Below, in pieces: positions 10,150-18,718 of a stretch of DNA of 64,000 nt. The stretch comes from Deltaproteobacteria bacterium. Its GTDB lineage: Bacteria > Myxococcota > JADLHZ01. The translations under genes were made by a program, and so were the position numbers. The stretch covers positions 310,001 to 374,000 of the forward strand of contig JADLHZ010000044.1 of the NCBI GenBank assembly GCA_020848545.1, read 5' to 3'. The notes beneath the pieces are model-generated. The model was given only the letters and a program-made list of their open reading frames with translations. It was not told the origin of the DNA and ran no database searches. Within the stretch, counting starts at the first letter, position 1. Each line of letters starts with the position of its first letter.

Positions 10150-11140
10150 ACGTGAAAGCGAGCGCGAGCTGCGGCAACCCCGCCGAGCTGACCTGCCCGG
10201 CGCGATAGCGGTGGCGCATGTACCACTGAACGATCAGGACGAGCGTCGGCGCGTTGACGGCGGCGCGCTCGCCGCGATCGAAGAAGGTGTAAGCGATGAA
10301 GGGGCCAAGCCGGTGCGTCGGCGAGTTCAGCACTGGCTGTGGCGTCTCCCCCGGCTCGTAGTGCTCGGCGCCGAAGAATGAATGCGTCATCGTGTAGCGC
10401 ACGCCGGCGGCGAGGCCGAAATTCGTGACGTAGAGGAGGTCGGTGTCCTTGGTGAGCACCCAGCCGTGGTTCGGCGACATGACGTCGAGGATCGAGTCGT
10501 ACCAAACGCGATCGCCGGCGCGCAGGCGCATCGTGTAGTAGAACGCGCGCAGGTTCGAGCGCACCGCGATCGGACCCACCTTCAGCTGCAAGAGTGCCGC
10601 GAGGGTGAAGACGCCGCCGATCCCGGCGTAGTTTTGCCGCGCGTCCTTCAATGCGCGCAGATCGCGGTCGGACGTCCCGTACGTCGGCGAAGGATACGAC
10701 TGCAGATACTCGAAGCTGCCGAAGTGCGCGAAGAGCTCGTACGAGGTCGAGAGCTGCAGAATGCTCAGCGGCTGCACCTCGAGGCCGGCACCGACGCGCA
10801 TGTTCGCCGGCGACAGCAGCAGCACCGGCCCAAAGCCGATGTAGTTGTCTTTCAGCGCAGCGCTGTCGCTCGCGTACATGCGCATCCGACCGAGCACCGT
10901 GCCGCCGAGGAAGAGTCCGAGCGGATTGAGGCGCGCGGCGGCCGTGAGCCGGTAATAACCGTGCAGCTTCCACGGTTCGAGCGCGGGCGGCGGAGCGACC
11001 ATGCTCTCGGCCGACGTTGGCGCGGACGTTGCGTCGCTTGCAGGCCGCGGGACGTCGACCTCGGGTTGCTGCGAGCCCTGCCCGAAGGCGCTGGCGGCGA
11101 TGAGAGAAACGGCGAGGAGAGGAACGAGGCCCACGCGCAT
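10133..11140 (-). CDS. Predicted outer-membrane protein, function unknown
   Basis: 335 aa. The start is set at the Met that opens a signal peptide (MRVGLVPLLAVSLIAASAFG); the longer frame lacks one. After a Pro/Ala-rich linker the protein has many short amphipathic strands rich in Gly and aromatic residues (for example 'LHGYYRLTAAARLNPLG', 'IGFGPVLLLSP', 'LVLIVQWYMRHRYR'), consistent with a small beta-barrel. It follows the subtilase gene on the same strand after a 71-bp gap, so co-transcription is possible. No enzymatic motif was seen. Confidence 0.75.
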   Translation of the reverse strand: MRVGLVPLLAVSLIAASAFGQGSQQPEVDVPRPASDATSAPTSAESMVAPPPALEPWKLHGYYRLTAAARLNPLGLFLGGTVLGRMRMYASDSAALKDNYIGFGPVLLLSPANMRVGAGLEVQPLSILQLSTSYELFAHFGSFEYLQSYPSPTYGTSDRDLRALKDARQNYAGIGGVFTLAALLQLKVGPIAVRSNLRAFYYTMRLRAGDRVWYDSILDVMSPNHGWVLTKDTDLLYVTNFGLAAGVRYTMTHSFFGAEHYEPGETPQPVLNSPTHRLGPFIAYTFFDRGERAAVNAPTLVLIVQWYMRHRYRAGQVSSAGLPQLALAFTFKGVI

Positions 11141-11211
11141 GAGGGCGATTGTGAACGCAGTGGAGCGAAGCTCCAAGAAAACGTCGTCTTGGGTTCGGGC
11201 CGAACGGGTCG

Positions 11212-13275
11212 CTACTGATTCGCCTTCAGCGCGCGCAGGCGGTAGAGGCGCATGCGCCGTTGCAGAAGGAGGTGCATCGAGGCGGCCATCATGATCATGC
11301 AAACGAAGCTCATTCCATCTCCAAACGGTAAACTGTCGCAGCCCTTGGCCTTGCGCGGAGTCCCTTCCAAGTGCGCAAGCGCGTTCAATGCGTTCAGGCG
11401 TCCGTAGCCCGAGTGATCGTTCGGCAAGGATCCGTCGAGCGCGGCGTCGATCGTCGCGCTCTCGACGAGGATCTGCTTCGCCGTCGCCGGATCGAGGTCC
11501 GGGCTGAGCTCGAGCATCAGCGCGACGGTGCCCGCGACGTGCGGCGCCGACATGCTCGTGCCTTGCATCACCGCGAAGTAGTCATCGAGCGCGAGCGCCG
11601 AGGAGATCATCGTCGCTGAAGCCGCGCGCGGGCCCGCGATGAGCTGACCGGGCGCGATGAGATCGGGCTTCTCGCCGGTGACCTCGGGCGCTGCCGTCGG
11701 GCCCACGCTCGAGAAGTCGGAGAGGGTGGCCATCTCGACCTTGCTCAGGCGATAGGTGCGGCCGGCCGAAGTCTCCCACTCGTTGCGCGTCACGTAGGAG
11801 CCGACCGTGATGACGCCGTTTGTCGTGCCGGGAATCGTGAGCGTCATCTGGGTGTCGCCGGCGAGCAGGCCCGGGATGATGTCGGCGTCGATCGGCGCGC
11901 TCGCGAACTGCGCGCTGCCGTAGCGATAGTCGTCGGTCGAGATCCACGCGTCGAAGCGGTTCGCGGTCTTCCAGCCGATGAACCAGCGGTCGTCCAAGTG
12001 CTTCTCGGACACCTCGCTGCGATCGAGCGAGAAGAGGTGATGCGTGCGACCTTGCTTGTTCGGAAGCTCCTTCGAGTAGGTGACTCGTGCGCGCGTCTCG
12101 CGATCGGCGACGACGTTCATGTCGACGCCGTCGACGAGGTTTTCACGCGCCTTCAGCTTGCCGCTCGCGTCACGCAGCTCGACGAAGAACGTCGGTCCAC
12201 CGATGCCGTGCTCCCAGATCTCGAGCAGCGTCGCGGTCGGGGCGCCGGCATCTGGCAGGATGAGCTCAGTGCGCTTCTCGTCCTCGCTGACGACGCCGCC
12301 CAAGTGGATCGGGGTGGCGCCGTCGTTGCCCGCCGCAGCGACGACGATCTTACCGGGGCCTTGCAAGCGCTCGATCGAACGCTCGAGCTCGCTCTGGCCG
12401 TCGTGCGGGCCCAAGTGGCCGCCGATCGAAAGGTTGACGACGATCGGCTTGCCTTCCGCGGTGGCGACGCGGAACATCCACTCGACGGCGCCTGCGACGT
12501 CGGTGAAGCGTGTGCTCTTGACGACGACGATCTCTGCCTCGGGCGCGACGCCGGCGTGCGGCTGCATGGCGCCGGCGAGGATGCCGGCAACGTGCGTGCC
12601 GTGGCCTTGCGGATCCGAGACCGGGCACTTGCCGCGCGAGATCTCGTCGCGCTCGCACAAGCGGCCGTAGTCGAAGCCCTTCGGGCCCTTGCCGTCGCCG
12701 TCTTGATCCCAGACCGCGATCACGCGGTGCTTGCCATTCTGGTCGAGGAATGCCGGGTGCGTCAGATCGATGCCGGTGTCGAGCACACCGACGAGCACGC
12801 CTTTGCCGCGGCGATTGGTCTTCAACGTGGTGCCTTCGTGCACTTCGAACGCGCCGATCTCGCGCACGCTGCGATCGAGGAGCGGGCGCAGCGGCGGCGT
12901 GAGCTCCATCCGCGCGATGCCGCGTTCGCCGGCGAGCGAGAGCAAGCTCGAGACGCTGCCGCGCGCGACGAGCAAGCTGCCTTCACCGCGCAAGACGACG
13001 CCGCGATCGGCGAAGCGGCTGGACAACGCGCGCAACGCGGCGGCGTCGAGCGCAGCAGGATCGATCTCGACGAACACCGTCGCGTCGTCGAAGCGCTGCG
13101 CATCGCGCGCCGGCGACGTCGTTTGTGCATCGAAGGCACGCAGGCGCGGACCGAGCACTTGAGCGTCGGCTTGGCCAGCGGCGAGGGTAAGCAGACTGAA
13201 CAGAAGTAGCCCAGCTCCAGGAAGACCGTGGGCTCGGTCAGCGGGTTGTGGAAGGCGACGAACATCCAACCGCAT
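11212..13275 (-). CDS. Secreted S8 family (subtilisin-like) serine peptidase
   Basis: 687 aa with an N-terminal signal peptide (hydrophobic core residues 20-33). The catalytic triad is complete: Asp166 in 'VLDTGIDLTHP', His225 in 'GHGTHVAG', Ser574 in 'GTSMSAPHVAG'. Residues ~40-150 look like an inhibitor-type propeptide. A ~150-residue insert between His and Ser is beta-rich, as in lantibiotic-leader or C5a-type subtilases. The C-terminus has Gly-Cys, a hydrophobic stretch (MSFVCMIMMAASMHLLL) and a basic tail, resembling a MYXO-CTERM signal though less canonical. Extracellular or surface proteolysis is the inferred role. Confidence 0.93.
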   Translation of the reverse strand: MRLDVRRLPQPADRAHGLPGAGLLLFSLLTLAAGQADAQVLGPRLRAFDAQTTSPARDAQRFDDATVFVEIDPAALDAAALRALSSRFADRGVVLRGEGSLLVARGSVSSLLSLAGERGIARMELTPPLRPLLDRSVREIGAFEVHEGTTLKTNRRGKGVLVGVLDTGIDLTHPAFLDQNGKHRVIAVWDQDGDGKGPKGFDYGRLCERDEISRGKCPVSDPQGHGTHVAGILAGAMQPHAGVAPEAEIVVVKSTRFTDVAGAVEWMFRVATAEGKPIVVNLSIGGHLGPHDGQSELERSIERLQGPGKIVVAAAGNDGATPIHLGGVVSEDEKRTELILPDAGAPTATLLEIWEHGIGGPTFFVELRDASGKLKARENLVDGVDMNVVADRETRARVTYSKELPNKQGRTHHLFSLDRSEVSEKHLDDRWFIGWKTANRFDAWISTDDYRYGSAQFASAPIDADIIPGLLAGDTQMTLTIPGTTNGVITVGSYVTRNEWETSAGRTYRLSKVEMATLSDFSSVGPTAAPEVTGEKPDLIAPGQLIAGPRAASATMISSALALDDYFAVMQGTSMSAPHVAGTVALMLELSPDLDPATAKQILVESATIDAALDGSLPNDHSGYGRLNALNALAHLEGTPRKAKGCDSLPFGDGMSFVCMIMMAASMHLLLQRRMRLYRLRALKANQ

Positions 13276-13413
13276 GTCAAGTAGCCTATCGATTAAGCGC
13301 TTGGGTGCAAGAAAAAATCCGATAAATATCAGATACTTACATGAGAATACGATGTGTGCTTAGGGCCGTCGGTTGAGGCGGAAGTAGGGGCCCTGCTAGT
13401 GCGGAACCTACAG

Positions 13414-14292
13414 ATGTCGATGGTCGAGCTGCACCGATTGATGCTCCGCGACAAAGCCCGCAACGCCGCGTTTGCGCAGGCGATTTCCCGCCAGGTGCAA
13501 TCCGGTGACGTCGTCGTCGACCTCGGCGCCGGCACGGGAATGCTGTCGATGATGGCGGCCCGGGCGGGCGCCAAGCGCGTCCATGCGATCGAAGCGGCGG
13601 ACATCTTTGCGCTCGGAAAAAAGATCACGCGTGCGAACGGCTTCGAGAAGATCATCACTTGGCACCACGCGCCGTCGTACGAGATCGAGCTGCGCGAAAA
13701 AGCGACCGTGCTGATCAGCGAGACCTTCGGCTCGCACCCGTTCGAAGAGTGCGCGCACGAGTTCGTTCGCGATGCCCGCGAGCGTCTGGGTGCGAAGAAC
13801 GCGCGGCGCGTGCCCTCGCGCGTGAGAGTGTTCGTCGCGGCGGCCGAGGCGCCGGCGCTACGCGATGATTGGGATTTGTTTCGTGGGCCGGTCGCGGGCT
13901 TCGATTTGTCGCTCTTGCGCGACGCGACGCTGTCGCAAATGTACGCGCACGAGCTGCCCGCCGGTGCGCTCTTGTCGCCGCCCGCGCTGCTCGAGGACGT
14001 CGAGCTTGGCGACAAAACATCGTCACGACGCGTGCGCGAGACCAGCGTCAGGATTGCGCGCGCAGGGACGCTGACGCAGATCGTGCAGTGGTTCGAGCTC
14101 GATCTTGGCGCCGGAGTGGTGTTGTCGACGGCGCCGGATCAGCCGCCGACGCACTGGCGGCAGCTGCACTTTCCGCTGCGTGAAGCGACGCGCGTGAAGC
14201 AAGGCGACGTGGTCCGCGTGAAGATGGCGATCGACACGCGAGTGGATCGGCCGGTCAGTGTGATTTGCGACGTGGAGATCAGAAAAAAATGA
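13414..14292 (+). CDS. Class I SAM-dependent methyltransferase, PRMT-like
   Basis: About 292 aa from this ATG. GTG codons at 13354 and 13399 are also possible starts and there is no strong ribosome-binding site to decide. Motif I is 'DLGAGTGMLSMMAARAGA' beginning at residue 36, followed by 'VHAIEAAD' (acidic residue binding the SAM ribose). 'LISETFGSHPFEE' looks like the double-E region of protein arginine methyltransferases, and the C-terminal half is beta-rich as in that family. It is divergent from the subtilase across an AT-rich stretch (13276-13353). Target unknown; other methyl acceptors are possible. Confidence 0.8.
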   Translation: MSMVELHRLMLRDKARNAAFAQAISRQVQSGDVVVDLGAGTGMLSMMAARAGAKRVHAIEAADIFALGKKITRANGFEKIITWHHAPSYEIELREKATVLISETFGSHPFEECAHEFVRDARERLGAKNARRVPSRVRVFVAAAEAPALRDDWDLFRGPVAGFDLSLLRDATLSQMYAHELPAGALLSPPALLEDVELGDKTSSRRVRETSVRIARAGTLTQIVQWFELDLGAGVVLSTAPDQPPTHWRQLHFPLREATRVKQGDVVRVKMAIDTRVDRPVSVICDVEIRKK

Positions 14293-14300
14293 ACATGAAG
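14286..14300 (+). repeat. 15-bp shared 3'-end element, copy 1
   Basis: AAAATGAACATGAAG contains the TGA stop of the PRMT-like gene. The identical 15-mer on the opposite strand (15318-15332) contains the TGA stop of the gene ending at 15326, so the two copies form an inverted pair flanking the gene at 14369-15250. Confidence 0.6.
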
Positions 14301-14361
14301 TTTGGAAGATAGGAAGGTCAGAGCAGGTTTGGAATTCGTTCCTGTCTTCCTGTCTTCATGT
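14293..14361. terminator. Imperfect long inverted repeat between convergent genes
   Basis: Bases 14293-14313 pair with 14341-14361: 21 positions with four mismatches and a 27-nt loop, built on ACATGAAG / CTTCATGT and GGAAGA / TCTTCC. It lies between the stops of two convergent genes, the usual place for a bidirectional terminator. The local base composition is much lower in GC than the surroundings. Confidence 0.5.
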
Positions 14362-14368
14362 CAATTCC

Positions 14369-15250
14369 CTAGCGTGCGGAGATCGTCGTGGGCTTCGGCG
14401 GCGGCACGCGCAACGGACGGCGCGACACCTCGACGGCCTTCGTCTTCTCGAGCGGCCCGAGATCGGCGAGCGCTTGCGGCGTGACCGCGGTCGCCGTCGC
14501 TTTCATTGGCGCGGCGTCCAACGGCTTGCGCGGATAGTTCGAGACGAGCCACTGGATCGGCTCCTTGCGCGGCTCGTCTTCGTTCGTCGTCAGCCAGGCG
14601 ATGACCGCGTCGTCGAGCTTCTGCACGCCGTATGCATCGCTGTCCGTGAAGTAGTGCGTGCGCAGCACGATGCGGCCGTGGTTGTACGCGCCGGCCATCA
14701 TCACCGGCCAGCGCCGGCCTTGCTCGGTGACCGCTTCGGCGATGACGGTGAAGCCTTGTGGCACCGCGACGAAGCCGCGCGCCGTGGCTGAATACTGATC
14801 GGCGAAGTCTTGGTTCATCAGCTCGGCGTCTTTGACGAGGGGATGAGCGTGCGCCGCGAGCGGGATCTCGAACGCGAGGATCTGCAGTGAGCTCGTCGCC
14901 GGCGCCTCGACGGGCGACGCGGCGTAGGCGGCCAGATCGCCCTGCAAGTAGAGGCCGACGCCGGCGCTGACCGCGTCCTTCAACATGTGCTGCTTCTTCG
15001 CGAGGCGCGTCATGTCGCTCGCCGAGATGTCGACGTAGAGCATGTCGAACTCCAGGAGATCGACGGCGTCCATCTTCTCGAACTCTTCGGGCGACACAGT
15101 GCGCGAGCCCGTGAGCGTCGGCAGGTCCAGCAGCTTTTCGGCCGGGCGCACGTCGTAGAACAAGATGCGAAACGCATGCGCCGGCGTGGTCGAGAGGAGA
15201 GCGGCAGCGCAAAGAACGAGGGTGGCCAGGCGGTGTGTGCATGTCGTCAT
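14369..15250 (-). CDS. Secreted protein of unknown function
   Basis: 293 aa. The start is the Met opening a signal peptide that ends at 'TTPAHA' before 'FRILFYDVRP'; an in-frame Met 12 codons upstream is less likely. The alternating strand/helix pattern ('LLEFDMLYVDIS', 'SAGVGLYLQGDLAAY', 'VMMAGAYNHGRIVLRTHYFTDS') resembles a class I glutamine amidotransferase / ThuA-type flavodoxin-like fold, but no Cys-His-Glu triad is apparent. It could be a non-catalytic member of that fold; this is inference from pattern only. Confidence 0.7.
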   Translation of the reverse strand: MTTCTHRLATLVLCAAALLSTTPAHAFRILFYDVRPAEKLLDLPTLTGSRTVSPEEFEKMDAVDLLEFDMLYVDISASDMTRLAKKQHMLKDAVSAGVGLYLQGDLAAYAASPVEAPATSSLQILAFEIPLAAHAHPLVKDAELMNQDFADQYSATARGFVAVPQGFTVIAEAVTEQGRRWPVMMAGAYNHGRIVLRTHYFTDSDAYGVQKLDDAVIAWLTTNEDEPRKEPIQWLVSNYPRKPLDAAPMKATATAVTPQALADLGPLEKTKAVEVSRRPLRVPPPKPTTISAR

Positions 15251-15317
15251 GGGCGGCACACTGTGGCCGAATGTAGGATGAGTCAAAAAAAAGGCAGAGA
15301 AAAAACACAGCTCACAT

Positions 15318-15332
15318 CTTCATGTTCATTTT
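15318..15332 (-). repeat. 15-bp shared 3'-end element, copy 2
   Basis: Reverse-strand copy of AAAATGAACATGAAG, overlapping the TGA stop of the minus-strand gene at 15326-15886. T-rich tracts follow in the direction of transcription (15270-15305), so termination is plausible here. Confidence 0.55.
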
Positions 15333-15886
15333 GCCAGCTTTGTTTGGGTCACCCGTTCGCCGTCGACGCTCACGCGGCACCCGACGGGAAGCGCGAGCAG
15401 ACGCAGCAACGTTGGCCGCGCCGCGAGGAACTCGTACACGCGCAGCGCACCGAACGCCGTCGTCGCGCCAGCGAAGTCCACGGTCCAGCCGCGCTCGTCG
15501 CGTTGCAGATCGAGCGCCGTTGCCGCCGCCCAACCGAGCCGCACGTTCAACGTGTCGGCGAAGCGCGGGAACGCGGGCCGCACGCCGCGTGCGTTCGCGA
15601 ACGCCAACATCTCCCGGTGCACGGCGAGCGTCGTCGTGCAGTCTCGGCGCAACGCGATCACCGGGTTGCCCGCGTAGTTCGGCTCGTGGGCGACGAGGAC
15701 CCCGTGCTCCTCACGCAGGACGAGGTGCGAAAAGCCAAGCGGGATGATCGCTCCATCCGCGAGTGGCGTTCGGCGATCGGAGAGCAAGGTCATGAACGTC
15801 TTGGCCTCGGCGACCGCGCTCGGATCACACCTGAGCACCACGCGCACGCCAGCGAACGCAGCGTCGACAGTCTCGACCGAAGACAT
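15326..15886 (-). CDS. Small protein, possibly Imm33/DUF2185-like
   Basis: 186 aa. Only the last part of a much longer open frame is a real gene: the chosen ATG is preceded by GAGGG at good spacing, and the upstream part of the frame is the antisense of the histidine kinase gene. There is no signal peptide or membrane segment. The tail 'LLALPVGCRVSVDGE' and 'LVAHEPNYAGNPVIALRRD' recall the Imm33 / DUF2185 family, but the match is from memory and weak. It is divergent from the histidine kinase gene. Function otherwise unknown. Confidence 0.65.
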   Translation of the reverse strand: MSSVETVDAAFAGVRVVLRCDPSAVAEAKTFMTLLSDRRTPLADGAIIPLGFSHLVLREEHGVLVAHEPNYAGNPVIALRRDCTTTLAVHREMLAFANARGVRPAFPRFADTLNVRLGWAAATALDLQRDERGWTVDFAGATTAFGALRVYEFLAARPTLLRLLALPVGCRVSVDGERVTQTKLAK

Positions 15887-15961
15887 CCGCACCGCCCTCG
15901 CACACCGCACCCGCCCTGACAACTTGACTTCGACTTCGATTGAACAAAAAGCTCCTGTTCC

Positions 15962-17779
15962 GTGACCGAACCCAAGCTGCAAAAGACCTCCGCGGCCGGC
16001 GAAGAGCGCAAGCTCCTTCACGATCGCATCGCGGCCATGCAGCAAATCGGCCGCAGCCTCAGCTCCACCCTCGACATCGATGAGCTCCTCGACCGGATCA
16101 TGAAGGCGGTGACGAGCCTCATGAACGCGGGCCGCTCGACGCTCTTTCTCGCCGACCGGGTGAAAAAAGAGATCTGGAGCAAGGTGATTCAGGGCACCGA
16201 GGTGAAGGACATCCGCCTCGCGTTCGGCCAGGGCATCGCCGGCTGGGTCGCCGAGAGCAAGAAGCTCGTCCGCATCGACGACGCCTACGCCGATGATCGC
16301 TTCGATCCTTCCGTCGACAAGCGCAGCGGCTTTCGCACGCACTCCATTCTTTGCGCGCCGATCTTCGACTCGCGCCGGCACTTGCTCGGCGTGATTCAGG
16401 TGCTGAACAAGATCGGCGGGCCCTTCGACGGCTCCGACGAGGAGATGCTCTCGGCGCTCTCGTCCCAGATCGCCATCGCGCTCGAGAACAGCAACCTCTA
16501 TCGCTTGCTCGAGAAGAAGGCGCAGGCCTTGGAGCGTGCCAAGCAGGAGGCCGAGCAGTCGAACCGCGAGCTCGACCTCTTGTACCAAATCGAGCGCGAG
16601 CTCACCAAAGAGGGCCACGTCGACCAGGTGCTCGACAAGCTGATCGCGTTGGCGATGGACGCGATGCACGCCGAGGCCGGCAGCGTGCTCCTCGTCGACG
16701 AGTCGAAGGGCGATCTCTATTTCAAGACCGCGCTCGGCGAGAAGGGCGAGGACGTCAAGAAGCTGCGCCTGAAGGCCGGCGAAGGCATCGTCGGCCATGT
16801 CGCGCAGACCGGCGAGGCGGCGCTCGTCCACGATCCGAAGCGCGACAAGCGGCACCACCGCGCGCTCGCGAAGAAGCTGAAATTTTCGGCGCACGCGATC
16901 GCCTGCGCGCCGCTCATCGCCGACGGCGAAGTGATCGGCGCGCTCGAGCTCTTGAACAAGTACGAGCTCGTCAAGAAGAAGGAGAGGAAGCCTCTCAACT
17001 TCAATGACGATGACTTGAAGCTCTTGACCCTGCTCGCCGCGCAGGCCGCGCGCATCATCACCGACGCCAAGCGCCGGGCGGCGGCGGCGCAAGAGGAGCG
17101 CCTGCAAACCATCGGGCAAGCGCTCTCCGGCGTGATCCACGACTTTCGCAGCCCGATGACCGTGATCGCTGGCTACACCGAGCTCATCGCGCGCGAGGAC
17201 GACCACGAGCGCAGAGCGTCGATGGCGCAAGCCGTCTCGAGCCAAGTCGAGCACATGAACGCGATGGTCGGTGAGCTGCTCGCGTTCTCGCGCGGCGAGA
17301 CGGCGATCTACAAGCGCAAGGTGTACCTGAACAAGTTCGCGCAGGAAATTGAAGCGCTGTTCTCCGTCGACACGACGCAGAGCAAGGCCGAGCTCAGCGT
17401 GCTTTGCTTCTGCAACGAAGTGGCGCATTTTGATCCCGTGAAGATCAAGCGCGTGCTCACGAACCTCGTGCGCAACGCGCTCGAAGCGTGCGAGCCAGGG
17501 CAAGGCAAGGTGGCGCTCACCATCGGTGCGCAGGGCCAGGACCTCGTCTTTACCGTCAAAGACAACGGCAAAGGCATCGCGGACGAGATCTCGACGCGCC
17601 TCTTCGACTCGTTCGTCACCTCCGGCAAGAAGAACGGCACCGGTCTCGGCCTCACCGTGTGCAAGCGCTTCGTCGAGGATCACGGCGGTCAGATCGGCTA
17701 CCAGAGCAACAGCACGAGCGGCGGGCGCAGCCGCGGCACCACCTTCACCTTCACGCTCCCGAAGGCTCTGGTGTCATGA
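15962..17779 (+). CDS. GAF-GAF sensor histidine kinase
   Basis: 605 aa from a GTG start. There are two GAF domains (about residues 25-178 and 205-368) joined by a coiled-coil linker, then a DHp/HATPase module: phospho-acceptor His393 in 'VIHDFRSPMTVI', N-box around Asn501-Asn505, G1 'DNGKGIA' at 534-540 and G2 'GTGLGL' at 559-564. No signal peptide or transmembrane helix, so it is a cytosolic sensor of a small molecule or redox signal. Its TGA overlaps the ATG of the Ser/Thr kinase (ATGA), tying the two kinases together. No response regulator is adjacent. Confidence 0.93.
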   Translation: MTEPKLQKTSAAGEERKLLHDRIAAMQQIGRSLSSTLDIDELLDRIMKAVTSLMNAGRSTLFLADRVKKEIWSKVIQGTEVKDIRLAFGQGIAGWVAESKKLVRIDDAYADDRFDPSVDKRSGFRTHSILCAPIFDSRRHLLGVIQVLNKIGGPFDGSDEEMLSALSSQIAIALENSNLYRLLEKKAQALERAKQEAEQSNRELDLLYQIERELTKEGHVDQVLDKLIALAMDAMHAEAGSVLLVDESKGDLYFKTALGEKGEDVKKLRLKAGEGIVGHVAQTGEAALVHDPKRDKRHHRALAKKLKFSAHAIACAPLIADGEVIGALELLNKYELVKKKERKPLNFNDDDLKLLTLLAAQAARIITDAKRRAAAAQEERLQTIGQALSGVIHDFRSPMTVIAGYTELIAREDDHERRASMAQAVSSQVEHMNAMVGELLAFSRGETAIYKRKVYLNKFAQEIEALFSVDTTQSKAELSVLCFCNEVAHFDPVKIKRVLTNLVRNALEACEPGQGKVALTIGAQGQDLVFTVKDNGKGIADEISTRLFDSFVTSGKKNGTGLGLTVCKRFVEDHGGQIGYQSNSTSGGRSRGTTFTFTLPKALVS

Positions 17780-18717
17780 ACGGCGTCGTCGAGCGCTTTG
17801 GCAAGTACGACCTCCTGCGCAAGATCGGTCAAGGCGGCATGGCCGAGATCTTCGCCGCCAAGGATCGCGATGGTCAGGTGCAAGGCGGCGCCGAGATCGT
17901 CGTCAAGCGTCTGCACCGAGAGCTCGAGAAGAGCCGCGAGGTCATCGAGCTGTTCACGACCGAGGCCGACGTCACGCTGCTCTTGAACCACCCGGGCCTC
18001 ATCCGCGTCTACGAGGGCGGCGAGATCGACGGCCGCTACTACATGGCGATGGAGTTCGTGCGCGGCTGGACGCTCGAGGCCTTGATGGAGATCCTCGAGA
18101 CCGAAGCGAAGCCGTTCGACCTCGACGCCAGCGTGCACATCGTCGCGCAAGTGCTCGAGGTGATGGAGTACGTGCACCAAGCGAAGCTACCGAGCGGCCG
18201 GCCGCTCGGGCTCATTCACCGCGACGTGACGCCGTCGAACATCTACGTGACGTACGCGGGCGAGGTGAAGCTCGGCGACTTCGGCGTGGCGAAGCTCGTC
18301 GGCGTCGACAGCTGGACGATGGCCGGCAGCATCAAAGGCAAGATCGGCTACCTCGCGCCGGAGCAAGTCGCGGGGCTGCCGATGGAGCAGTCGATCGATC
18401 GCTACGCCGCCGCGATCGTGCTCTACGAGATGATCTGCGGCCGCCGTTGCTTCCTCGGCGAGAACGAGCTCGAGATCATGTTGAAGATCCGCGACGCCAA
18501 GGTGACGAAGCCGCGCAAGCTCAACGAAGCCATTCCGCGCAAGCTGCAGTCGATCGTCATGAAGGCGCTCGAGCGGAAGCCGAAGTGTCGCTACAAGTCC
18601 TCGCGCGAGTTCGCCGACGCGCTCTACGACTATCGCGATCGCTACGGATCGCGCGTGCTCGAGAGCGATCTCTGCGATCTCATGGTGAAGGCGGGGCTGC
18701 GCGGGCCGCCGAAGTAA
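17776..18717 (+). CDS. Eukaryotic-like serine/threonine protein kinase
   Basis: 313 aa. The start lies in the ATGA overlap with the histidine kinase; the frame is open upstream but only over that gene. It is a complete kinase domain: 'IGQGGMAEIF' P-loop (17-26), Lys44 in 'VVKRL', Glu63, catalytic 'HRDVTPSN' (148-155), 'DFG' (168-170) and 'APE' (194-196). The Thr-Pro-Ser-Asn variant of the catalytic loop is common in myxobacterial kinases. It has no transmembrane helix and no extra sensory domain, so it must receive its signal from a partner, most simply the coupled histidine kinase. Confidence 0.93.
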   Translation: MNGVVERFGKYDLLRKIGQGGMAEIFAAKDRDGQVQGGAEIVVKRLHRELEKSREVIELFTTEADVTLLLNHPGLIRVYEGGEIDGRYYMAMEFVRGWTLEALMEILETEAKPFDLDASVHIVAQVLEVMEYVHQAKLPSGRPLGLIHRDVTPSNIYVTYAGEVKLGDFGVAKLVGVDSWTMAGSIKGKIGYLAPEQVAGLPMEQSIDRYAAAIVLYEMICGRRCFLGENELEIMLKIRDAKVTKPRKLNEAIPRKLQSIVMKALERKPKCRYKSSREFADALYDYRDRYGSRVLESDLCDLMVKAGLRGPPK

Positions 18718-18718
18718 G

